Below are positions 1-5,103 of a stretch of DNA of 5,713 nt, piece by piece (position 1 is the first letter of the stretch; each line of letters starts with the position of its first letter). The position numbers and the translations under genes were made by a program. The DNA is from an uncultured Eggerthella sp. GTDB taxonomy: Bacteria > Actinomycetota > Coriobacteriia > Coriobacteriales > Eggerthellaceae. The notes beneath the pieces are model-generated. The model was not told the DNA's origin. It saw only the letters and a program-made list of their open reading frames with translations, and did not search any database. Where the stretch lies: positions 1-5,713 of the forward strand of contig CABRGJ010000073.1 in the NCBI GenBank assembly GCA_902470405.1. Reading direction: 5' to 3'.

Positions 1-30
1 GATGGCCTTGAGGATAGCGCAAGATATCCG

Positions 31-219
31 TTATGCGCGCTCGACGTTACCAGCCTTGAGACATTTAGCACACACATTGGCGCGCTTGACCTTGCCGTTG
101 AGCTTTATGGTGACCTTCTGGATGTTCGGACGGAAGGTACGGTTCGTGACGCGGTGAGAGTGGCTGACGTTACGACCAGCGCTTGGTGCTTTACCGCAGA
201 TCTCACATACTTTGGACAT
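31..219 (-). CDS. rpmB: 50S ribosomal protein L28
   Basis: Structural protein of the large ribosomal subunit. The 62-residue product starts MSKVCEICGK and has the usual L28 core: a conserved SHSHR stretch at residues 19-23, then TNRTFRPN and a basic beta-rich segment. Cys5, Cys8, Cys50 and Cys53 form two CxxC pairs, so this is the zinc-binding (C+) form rather than the cysteine-free form often controlled by Zur. Full length for the family (about 60-65 residues). The start is supported by GGAG at 230-233, ten bases upstream of the ATG. It reads leftwards and ends with TAA 30 bases from the window edge. It is divergent from the 61-residue acidic gene and has its own promoter at 292-320. No convincing terminator is visible before the edge, so it may continue into an operon. 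Confidence 0.97.
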   Translation of the reverse strand: MSKVCEICGKAPSAGRNVSHSHRVTNRTFRPNIQKVTIKLNGKVKRANVCAKCLKAGNVERA

Positions 220-252
220 TCTTGATCAACTCCATTTATCGTTCATTCTTAG

Positions 253-270
253 ACAGCCCACAAGAGCTGT
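253..270 (-). promoter_or_regulatory. small hairpin in the rpmB leader
   Basis: Five-base arms ACAGC (253-257) and GCTGT (266-270) flank an eight-base loop. The hairpin lies in the predicted 5' untranslated region of rpmB, between the promoter and the ribosome binding site. No U-tract follows, so it is not an intrinsic terminator or attenuator. Some ribosomal protein mRNAs carry leader structures for autoregulation, but nothing here proves that; the stem is short and may be chance. Confidence 0.25.
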
Positions 271-291
271 TAGTTACAAACAAGCCCTAGC

Positions 292-320
292 AATATACCA
301 CATGAGCGAACGCTGTCCAA
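292..320 (-). promoter_or_regulatory. sigma-70-type promoter for rpmB with extended -10
   Basis: Read on the minus strand, TTGGAC (315-320) resembles the -35 consensus and TATATT (292-297) the -10 consensus, with an ideal 17-base spacer. The spacer ends in TGG, which supplies the TGn extended -10 element. Transcription would begin near 285, giving a leader of about 65 bases before the rpmB ATG. The element order, spacing and position directly upstream of a highly expressed ribosomal gene support it; the start site is inferred. Confidence 0.7.
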
Positions 321-483
321 GGATTATTGCATGAAATCCTGCAGGGGTCTTTTTTGCTCGACCGACGGACATCTGCGATCGGAACAGCTGTAGCCAAGAC
401 GAAAGAAAACGGTTTCCCTGCGGTAATCGCTTTTCATACCTTGCTCACTACAATAAAAGTATCGAAAGGGATCTACTCCACAA

Positions 484-490
484 AGGAAGG
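484..490 (+). promoter_or_regulatory. ribosome binding site of the 61-residue acidic gene
   Basis: AGGAAGG ends eight bases before the ATG at 499. It sets the start at that ATG and not at the in-frame GTG at 490, which overlaps this site. It is the strongest evidence that the small ORF is translated. A possible -10 box TACAAT lies upstream at 449-454, but I see no matching -35 element. Confidence 0.7.
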
Positions 491-498
491 TGTTCATC

Positions 499-684
499 AT
501 GGATATCTCGAATGACGAACTGAATCGTATCGCAAAAGATGACCTGGAAAAGCTCGAGTATGACATTCGTGGCGAAGCTGAAGCTGCAGTCGAAGACTTC
601 GATGCGATGGGTAACGAAGGCGCTGCTGCAGCAGCTGCTGAGACCGCCGCAGAATTCGACGAGGCGATGAGGGCGATCAAGTAA
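499..684 (+). CDS. small acidic alanine-rich protein, function unknown
   Basis: I do not recognise this 61-residue protein. It begins MDISNDELNR and ends AMRAIK. By count it has 18 Asp/Glu against 6 Lys/Arg, no cysteine, no signal peptide and no membrane segment. The sequence suggests two helices, at about residues 5-36 and 42-60. They are separated by a Gly-Asn-Glu-Gly turn, and the second contains a run of six alanines. A good Shine-Dalgarno site precedes the ATG and a strong terminator hairpin follows 38 bases after the stop, so it looks like a real monocistronic gene. It is divergent from rpmB and converges on the 180-residue gene. The 180 bases before it hold no other convincing gene. 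It could be a small cytosolic regulator or a nucleic-acid-mimic-like acidic protein, but that is speculation. Confidence 0.72.
   Translation: MDISNDELNRIAKDDLEKLEYDIRGEAEAAVEDFDAMGNEGAAAAAAETAAEFDEAMRAIK
622..640 (+). repeat. GCT/GCA palindromic alanine-codon tract
   Basis: Two overlapping perfect palindromes (622-635 and 629-640) are built from GCT and GCA triplets. They encode most of the six-alanine run in the acidic small protein. Such a tract can fold into a hairpin in the mRNA and may vary in triplet number by slippage. It is most simply explained as a by-product of alternating alanine codons. Confidence 0.5.
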
Positions 685-722
685 TACGCATTCTTGATCT
701 TGCATGCTCATGTCGATACGAC

Positions 723-764
723 ATAAGAAAACAGCCACCCAGTATTGAGTGGCTGTTTTCTTAT
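723..764. terminator. bidirectional intrinsic terminator
   Basis: A perfect 16-base inverted repeat: ATAAGAAAACAGCCAC (723-738) pairs with 749-764 around a ten-base loop. The GC-rich part of the stem sits next to the loop and the outer part is A-rich on one side and T-rich on the other, so each strand reads GTGGCTG followed by TTTTCTTAT. It can therefore end transcription from both directions. It lies between two convergent genes, 38 bases past the stop of the acidic small gene and 37 bases past the stop of the 180-residue gene, which is exactly where a shared terminator is expected. Confidence 0.93.
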
Positions 765-801
765 CTGCGCCTTTAAATGTGAGGATCCAAAAGCAGGCTT
801 G

Positions 802-1344
802 TTAGTGACGTTTCTTGAAAGGATTCTTGCCAAGCACCTCTTTGATATCTCCGAGAGCCTCGGAAAATTCACCGACTACTTCCTTGCCGTCCTTATAGAG
901 CGAATTGAGCGTCTTGGTCGCACCTGCGATCGTCTCCTTCGCAGAATCGGTAAGGAAACCCTCTGACTCCTTATCCTCGCTCCCCTTCTCGCTCTTCGCC
1001 TCGTCCATCTCATCGACAGCTGGCGTGATCTTCACAGCAGAAGATCTACCCTCAGGCATCTCTCGCTCAACGACCTTAACACTGCTCGCTGCATCCTTAC
1101 TGGTCGATTGCGCGCCCGTAGCGACATCGAACGCTTCAGACTGCGCAGCGGTGATAGGCGTGATCGGCAGGGCTCCTTGCGCCTTTTTCTCCAGCTCGAC
1201 CTCGAGCAGATAGACCTGGTCATCGATGCGGTCGAGCTTCTTATCGTAGTCATTCAGCTCGAACGGAATAGTGGCTAGCACTTCAGCAAGGTCGTTCAAA
1301 CGCGCATGGAGCTTATCGATCATAGCGAAAACGGATTCATTCAT
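802..1344 (-). CDS. hypothetical charged protein, 180 residues, downstream of smpB
   Basis: I do not recognise the family. The product has three parts. Residues 1-56 are helical with heptad-like hydrophobics (ALHARL..LAEVLA, then LDRIDDQVYLLEVELEKK), which suggests a short coiled coil. Residues 57-128 are low-complexity and rich in Ala, Ser, Glu and Lys, probably disordered. Residues 129-172 form an amphipathic helical region, followed by a basic tail NPFKKRH. There is no cysteine, signal peptide or membrane segment. The start ATG is preceded by a purine-rich stretch (AAGAGAAG) that is only a weak Shine-Dalgarno. It lies 42 bases after smpB on the same strand with no terminator between, and a strong terminator follows, so it is probably the last gene of the M42 peptidase-smpB transcript. 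A ribosome- or membrane-associated accessory protein is possible but unsupported. Confidence 0.8.
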   Translation of the reverse strand: MNESVFAMIDKLHARLNDLAEVLATIPFELNDYDKKLDRIDDQVYLLEVELEKKAQGALPITPITAAQSEAFDVATGAQSTSKDAASSVKVVEREMPEGRSSAVKITPAVDEMDEAKSEKGSEDKESEGFLTDSAKETIAGATKTLNSLYKDGKEVVGEFSEALGDIKEVLGKNPFKKRH

Positions 1345-1386
1345 AGACTTCTCTTTTCTTGCTTCGAGCCGATAGTATCCGCTTTG

Positions 1387-1851
1387 TTAGCGATACCGTT
1401 GCTTCATCGCGCGATCGATCTCGCGCTTCGAATCGCGCTCCGCCATAGCGGCACGCTTATCGTAGAGCTTTTTACCGCGACCGACCGCAAGCTCGATCTT
1501 CACCCGTGAATTCTTATCAAAATAGATCTTGAGCGGAACGAGCGCCATGCCACGTTCTTGGGTCTTGCGTGCAAGATCACGGATCTGATTGCGATGCAGG
1601 AGTAATTTGCGCGTGCGATCGGGATCAGGGTTAGCGATATTACCGTGACTGTACGGCGCAATATGCAGATTGTGCATCCATACCTCACCATTACGAATGA
1701 GCGCAAAACAGTCGGTGAGCTGACAATTGTTCTCGCGCAACGAGCACACTTCCGTACCCGTCAACACAACACCGGCCTCATAGGTCTCGAGTATCTCGTA
1801 ATCATGCAGTGCACGGCGATTCTTCGCGATGATCTTATCTACCTTAGTCAT
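1387..1851 (-). CDS. smpB: SsrA-binding protein SmpB
   Basis: SmpB binds tmRNA and brings it to ribosomes stalled on mRNA lacking a stop codon, so that trans-translation can release the ribosome and tag the nascent protein. The 154 residues match the family throughout. The N-terminal part NRRALHDYEI..ETYEAGVVLTGTEVCSLR (residues 11-39) starts the OB-fold barrel. IAPYSHGN (64-71) and RKLLLHRNQI (81-90) are family hallmarks. LVPLKIYF (104-111) and LAVGRGKKLYDKR (121-133) lead into the basic C-terminal tail that enters the decoding centre and mRNA path. The length is typical (about 150-160). The ATG lies only two bases after the TAG of the M42 gene and no clear Shine-Dalgarno precedes it, so translational coupling is likely. 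No tmRNA gene is visible here; rnr, its functional partner, lies two genes upstream. Confidence 0.98.
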   Translation of the reverse strand: MTKVDKIIAKNRRALHDYEILETYEAGVVLTGTEVCSLRENNCQLTDCFALIRNGEVWMHNLHIAPYSHGNIANPDPDRTRKLLLHRNQIRDLARKTQERGMALVPLKIYFDKNSRVKIELAVGRGKKLYDKRAAMAERDSKREIDRAMKQRYR

Positions 1852-1853
1852 GA

Positions 1854-2921
1854 CTACATGCCCGGAACGAAGGAAACATCCTCATCGAGATCGAGGATGA
1901 ATCGGGTAAGTAGCTTGACGCACGCTTCCAGATCCTTAAGCGCAAGCACTTCGGTTGGCGTATGCATATAGCGCAGCGCCACTGAAACAAGACCGGTCGC
2001 TTTACCACCACGCTGGATCTGCATGGCTGCAGCATCGGTTCCCGTCACGCGAGGCTCTGCCTCGATCTGAACATCGATGTGCGCTTTCTTAGCCGCTTGA
2101 AGCAAACGCTCATGAACGACTGGATTGATGTTCGGGCCACGAGCGATGACCGGACCAGCACCACAGACGAGCTTGCCGTATTTCGAAGGATCGATGCCCG
2201 GATAATCGGTCGCATGCGTCACATCGAGTGCAATAGCGATATCAGGATGAACTCCATAGGCCGAAGTGGTACCACCGCGAAGACCGATCTCTTCTTGAAC
2301 AGTGGCAGCACAGATATAGTCGCCACGCGCGCCACCTGCCTTCGCAAGCTCTTCGAGCACACGCACTGCAATGTAGACGCCCATCTTATCGTCGAAGCCA
2401 CGAGAAACCGCCATGCCCTTGCCGAATTCCTCGAAGCCAACACCATACGTGATCACATCTCCGATGCGAACGAGCTTCTTGACCTGCTTCGCAGGCATGC
2501 CCAAATCGATGACAAGGTCGTCGAGCGGTGTGACATTCTTGCGTTCCTCGGGAGTGATGAGATGAATGGGCTTTCGTCCGACCACACCACGATACGTGCC
2601 TGAATCAGTATGCACATCAACACGCATACCAGGCAAGATAGCAGCATCAACACCGCCAACAGCAGCAACGCTCAAGAAACCACCGTCACTGATATAGGTG
2701 ACCATAAGGCCCACCTCGTCCATATGGGCAGCGATCATGACCGAAGGGGCTTTGCCTGTGCCCTTCAAAGTGGCATGGACAGAACCCATCACATTCGTCT
2801 CGATCTGATCGGCAACGCCTGAAAGGCGCGTACGGATACGGCGAGCGACACCCGTCTCCGTACCTGTGACCGAAGGAGTCTCGAGGATCTTCTTGAGGAA
2901 CTTCTTATCTACTTTTGCCAT
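1854..2921 (-). CDS. M42 family metallo-aminopeptidase (glutamyl aminopeptidase/endoglucanase-like)
   Basis: Cytosolic dinuclear-metal aminopeptidase of the M42 (TET/FrvX/YsdC) family, which trims N-terminal residues from peptides and usually forms a hollow dodecamer. All expected metal and catalytic motifs are present, numbered from the chosen start: AHMDEVG with His66 and Asp68, SRGFDDKMG with the bridging Asp at 177/178, TVQEEIGLRG with Glu210 and Glu211, ALDVTHATDYPG with Asp233, and RYMHTPTEV with His320. The insert between residues 72 and 165 matches the family's regulatory PDZ-like beta domain. The frame is open 33 codons further upstream, but I chose the ATG at 2919-2921. It has AGGGAAG five bases upstream, gives the family's usual N-terminus (KFLKKILETPSVTGTE) and the usual length (355 residues). 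Probably first gene of an operon with smpB; substrate preference cannot be read from sequence. Confidence 0.95.
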   Translation of the reverse strand: MAKVDKKFLKKILETPSVTGTETGVARRIRTRLSGVADQIETNVMGSVHATLKGTGKAPSVMIAAHMDEVGLMVTYISDGGFLSVAAVGGVDAAILPGMRVDVHTDSGTYRGVVGRKPIHLITPEERKNVTPLDDLVIDLGMPAKQVKKLVRIGDVITYGVGFEEFGKGMAVSRGFDDKMGVYIAVRVLEELAKAGGARGDYICAATVQEEIGLRGGTTSAYGVHPDIAIALDVTHATDYPGIDPSKYGKLVCGAGPVIARGPNINPVVHERLLQAAKKAHIDVQIEAEPRVTGTDAAAMQIQRGGKATGLVSVALRYMHTPTEVLALKDLEACVKLLTRFILDLDEDVSFVPGM

Positions 2922-2926
2922 AGGAT

Positions 2927-2933
2927 CTTCCCT
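2927..2933 (-). promoter_or_regulatory. ribosome binding site fixing the M42 peptidase start
   Basis: On the minus strand AGGGAAG precedes the ATG at 2919-2921 by five bases. Upstream in-frame ATGs (for example at 2943-2945) have no comparable site, so the longer open frame reaching 3020 is not the likely protein. Confidence 0.7.
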
Positions 2934-2951
2934 AACTTTCACCATCTCGTA

Positions 2952-2965
2952 TTGTTCAAGAACAA
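2952..2965. promoter_or_regulatory. 14-base dyad in the M42 peptidase leader, possible operator
   Basis: TTGTTC (2952-2957) and GAACAA (2960-2965) form a perfect inverted repeat around AA. It lies about 30-45 bases after the transcription start expected from the TATAAT at 3003-3008 and 30 bases before the peptidase ATG. The arm spacing does not match the actinobacterial/Bacillus LexA box (GAAC-N4-GTTC). It could bind a dimeric repressor, or form a weak RNA hairpin with a two-base loop (unlikely to fold well). No regulator can be named. Confidence 0.35.
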
Positions 2966-3002
2966 GCATATTCACTACTTGCCCACTCATGTTCTTCGTT
3001 GA

Positions 3003-3031
3003 ATTATACCGCGGAGTCAAGTAGGTGCCCC
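3003..3031 (-). promoter_or_regulatory. probable promoter for the M42 peptidase-smpB operon
   Basis: On the minus strand a perfect TATAAT (3003-3008) lies 81 bases upstream of the peptidase start, in the only sizeable gap of the minus-strand cluster. The -35 match at the right distance is poor: GGGGCA at 3026-3031 with a 17-base spacer. A better TTGACT (3015-3020) is only six bases away and cannot pair with this -10. The promoter is therefore supported mainly by its -10 box and position; read-through from rnr is also possible because no terminator is visible after rnr. Confidence 0.5.
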
Positions 3032-3045
3032 ATCACACGGAAGAT

Positions 3046-5088
3046 TCATCTAAAATCGGACGCCAGCTTGAAGATGACCTGACGTGTACGCCAATCAGCT
3101 TCGACAAGTACGACCTCGAGCTTCTGCCCGATGCGGTAGGTGCGTCCCGTATCTGCTCCAGTGAGAATGCCGCGTTCAGGGTCGTAGGAGAAGCATTCAT
3201 CACCAAGCTCTTCGATAGGCAGAAAGCCTTGCACGGTATTCTCCATGCGCAACGTCGCGCCAAAGGTTGAAACGCTGTAGATAAGAGTCTCGAAGCGCTG
3301 CCCAACGAAACCTTGCAAATATTCGATCAGTTTAACAAGCTGAGACTGAAGCTCAGCCTTAGCTGCGATGCGCTCCATCTCGGAAGAATGCTCTGCGATC
3401 CAAGCGCTCGAATTCTTCTCAGCTTCGAAGGTCTCTGACCTTACAAAAAGAGCTTCTTTCACCATCCGATGGACCATAAGATCAGGATAACGCCTGATCG
3501 GGCTTGTGAAATGGCAGTATTGTTCAAGTGCGAGACCGTAATGTCCGGACTCTGTGGTGGAATAGAGCGCTTGCTTCATACTGCGCAGAAGCAGCATGCT
3601 CACCAACTCACGCGTCTGCTCGTCGACCGGGGTTGCCAACACTTCCTGTAAAACATGCGGGTTGCCTGCACAGAAGAGCGTCTTGTCGAGCGTGCGGAAT
3701 GCTTCGAATTCTTGCAGGAGCTCGTAGAGCGAAAAGAGCGCATCACGGCCGGGCGCCGCATGCGTACGGTAGATGCACGGCATGGATCGATCATCAAGCC
3801 ACTGCGCGACCAAATGGTTCGCAAGGATCATCGCCTCTTCGATAAGCTTGGTCGCATCAGTACGGCGACGATATCGAATACCGATCGGTGCACCTGAATC
3901 GTTCAAGATCGCGCGCGCTTCAACGCGATTGAACTCCATGCAACCCGCTGCACTTCGGCGCTGATAGAGCTTATCTGAGAGCAGCTTTGCAGCTTTGATG
4001 CGCGTTGCAAGCGCGAAGATGGCATCCCTATCGAGATCGATCGCACCGAAAGGCGCCTGTTGCTGCTCGAACGCCTGAATAAGACCACCTTCAGGCGCGT
4101 CGATGAGCGCTTGAGCCTGATCGTAAGAAAGCCGCGCGTTCGAATCGATGACGCTCGGGAATATATCGAAGCTCTCCACCACACCATCAGACGTGCGCAA
4201 GATAATGTCGAGCGAAACCGCAAGGCGCGCCTTGCCTGGCACGAGCGAGCAGAGTTGGTTCGAAAGCTCTTCGGGCAACATGGGGATAACGCGGTCTACC
4301 AGATAGACCGAGCACCCGCGGCGACGCGCATCGTAGTCGAGCGCAGAATCGAACGGAACATAACCCGAAACGTCAGCGATATGCACGCCGAGATGAATAC
4401 GATCGCCATCGAATTCGACCGAGAGCGCATCGTCATAATCGCGTGCATCCACAGGATCAATCGTGAAGATGAAGCGATCCCGTAGATCGCGATAGCCTGC
4501 TGCTAGCGCTCGTTCAACATCGAGCGTGCAAGCAGCCGCCTCTTCAAGAGCCTGTTCGCTGAATTCCGTCTCAAGCTTATGTGCCGCGATGATGAGCTCG
4601 ATCTCCAGATCGCTATCCTCTCCCTGTCCGATCACGCGCACCACCTTGCCCGTAGCAGCAGAATTACGCGAAGGATACTCGATCATCTCGACCTCGACCA
4701 GGCTCCCCTCTTCGATGGTAGGATCGTCGCTACGCAGCGTGAAGATGTCGTATGGGATACGCACATCGACTGGAACGACTACGCCAAAGGGTTCTGCTAT
4801 CTCGTAACGACCGATGATGCGGTCGTTCGAGCGCGAGATAATCTTGGAGACACGACCGGTCGGTTTACGTGAGGTAGCGCGTGAACCCGACATCGGTCTT
4901 TCACGATTCGAGCTGATGCGTGCGACCTCGACCAGATCGCCAGGAAATGCACCGTACATCTTCGATGCGGGAATGAAATACTCACCCTCAGCGGTCTTGA
5001 CGAATCCGAATCCACGTGCGGTTATCTCGAGGATACCTCGTGGATGAGAGCGCGGATTCTTACGCGCTTTTGAAGATCTTCGTGCCAT
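3046..5088 (-). CDS. rnr: ribonuclease R (RNB-family 3'-5' exoribonuclease)
   Basis: Processive, hydrolytic 3'-5' exoribonuclease that degrades structured RNA, matures rRNA and clears the non-stop mRNAs released by trans-translation. Domains in order over 680 residues: a short basic N-terminus, a cold-shock domain at about 18-60 (ARGFGFV), a second OB/cold-shock segment at about 75-155, the RNB catalytic domain at about 190-545, and an S1 domain at about 595-676. Catalytic acids appear in TIDPVDARDYDDA (Asp211, Asp217, Asp219, Asp220), the stacking tyrosine in SVYLVDRVIPMLP (Tyr262), and the signature HFTSPIRRYPDLMVHR at 526-541. It lacks the N-terminal helix-turn-helix and lysine-rich C-terminal tail of the 813-residue E. 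coli enzyme, so it is a compact form. The ATG has GAGAAG four bases upstream. It lies 15 bases after the S41 protease stop, probably cotranscribed with it; smpB is two genes downstream. Confidence 0.97.
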   Translation of the reverse strand: MARRSSKARKNPRSHPRGILEITARGFGFVKTAEGEYFIPASKMYGAFPGDLVEVARISSNRERPMSGSRATSRKPTGRVSKIISRSNDRIIGRYEIAEPFGVVVPVDVRIPYDIFTLRSDDPTIEEGSLVEVEMIEYPSRNSAATGKVVRVIGQGEDSDLEIELIIAAHKLETEFSEQALEEAAACTLDVERALAAGYRDLRDRFIFTIDPVDARDYDDALSVEFDGDRIHLGVHIADVSGYVPFDSALDYDARRRGCSVYLVDRVIPMLPEELSNQLCSLVPGKARLAVSLDIILRTSDGVVESFDIFPSVIDSNARLSYDQAQALIDAPEGGLIQAFEQQQAPFGAIDLDRDAIFALATRIKAAKLLSDKLYQRRSAAGCMEFNRVEARAILNDSGAPIGIRYRRRTDATKLIEEAMILANHLVAQWLDDRSMPCIYRTHAAPGRDALFSLYELLQEFEAFRTLDKTLFCAGNPHVLQEVLATPVDEQTRELVSMLLLRSMKQALYSTTESGHYGLALEQYCHFTSPIRRYPDLMVHRMVKEALFVRSETFEAEKNSSAWIAEHSSEMERIAAKAELQSQLVKLIEYLQGFVGQRFETLIYSVSTFGATLRMENTVQGFLPIEELGDECFSYDPERGILTGADTGRTYRIGQKLEVVLVEADWRTRQVIFKLASDFR

Positions 5089-5103
5089 GTTGCTTCTCGC
5101 TTG

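Noticed and set aside
12..29. GGATA/TATCC inverted repeat after rpmB, considered as a terminator
   Set aside because: The stem is only five base pairs and AT-containing, with an eight-base loop and no T-tract on the minus strand.
331..393. Possible 20-codon plus-strand ORF (MKSCRGLFC...) with AAGGA at 319-323
   Set aside because: The Shine-Dalgarno overlaps the -35 box of the divergent rpmB promoter, no plus-strand promoter is visible upstream, and the peptide is too short to judge.
220..498. tmRNA (ssrA) or riboswitch in the rpmB/acidic gene intergenic region
   Set aside because: I looked for a T-arm-like GGTTCGA and a tRNA-like end on both strands and found none; no recognisable riboswitch core is visible.
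324..680. 118-codon minus-strand open frame with a poly-alanine stretch
   Set aside because: It is antisense to the acidic small gene; its alanine run is the complement of the GCT/GCA tract, its composition is unnatural and it would run through the rpmB leader region without a ribosome binding site.
2079..2603. 174-codon plus-strand open frame
   Set aside because: It lies entirely antisense to the M42 peptidase, whose motifs are intact, and is a codon-bias shadow.
3015..3020. TTGACT as the -35 box of the M42 promoter
   Set aside because: It is only six bases from the TATAAT, and no -10-like hexamer lies 16-18 bases downstream of it.
2922..3020. N-terminal 33-residue extension of the M42 peptidase
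   Set aside because: It lacks a ribosome binding site, covers the putative promoter -10 region and dyad, and does not resemble the family; the ATG at 2919-2921 has a good site and the family N-terminus.
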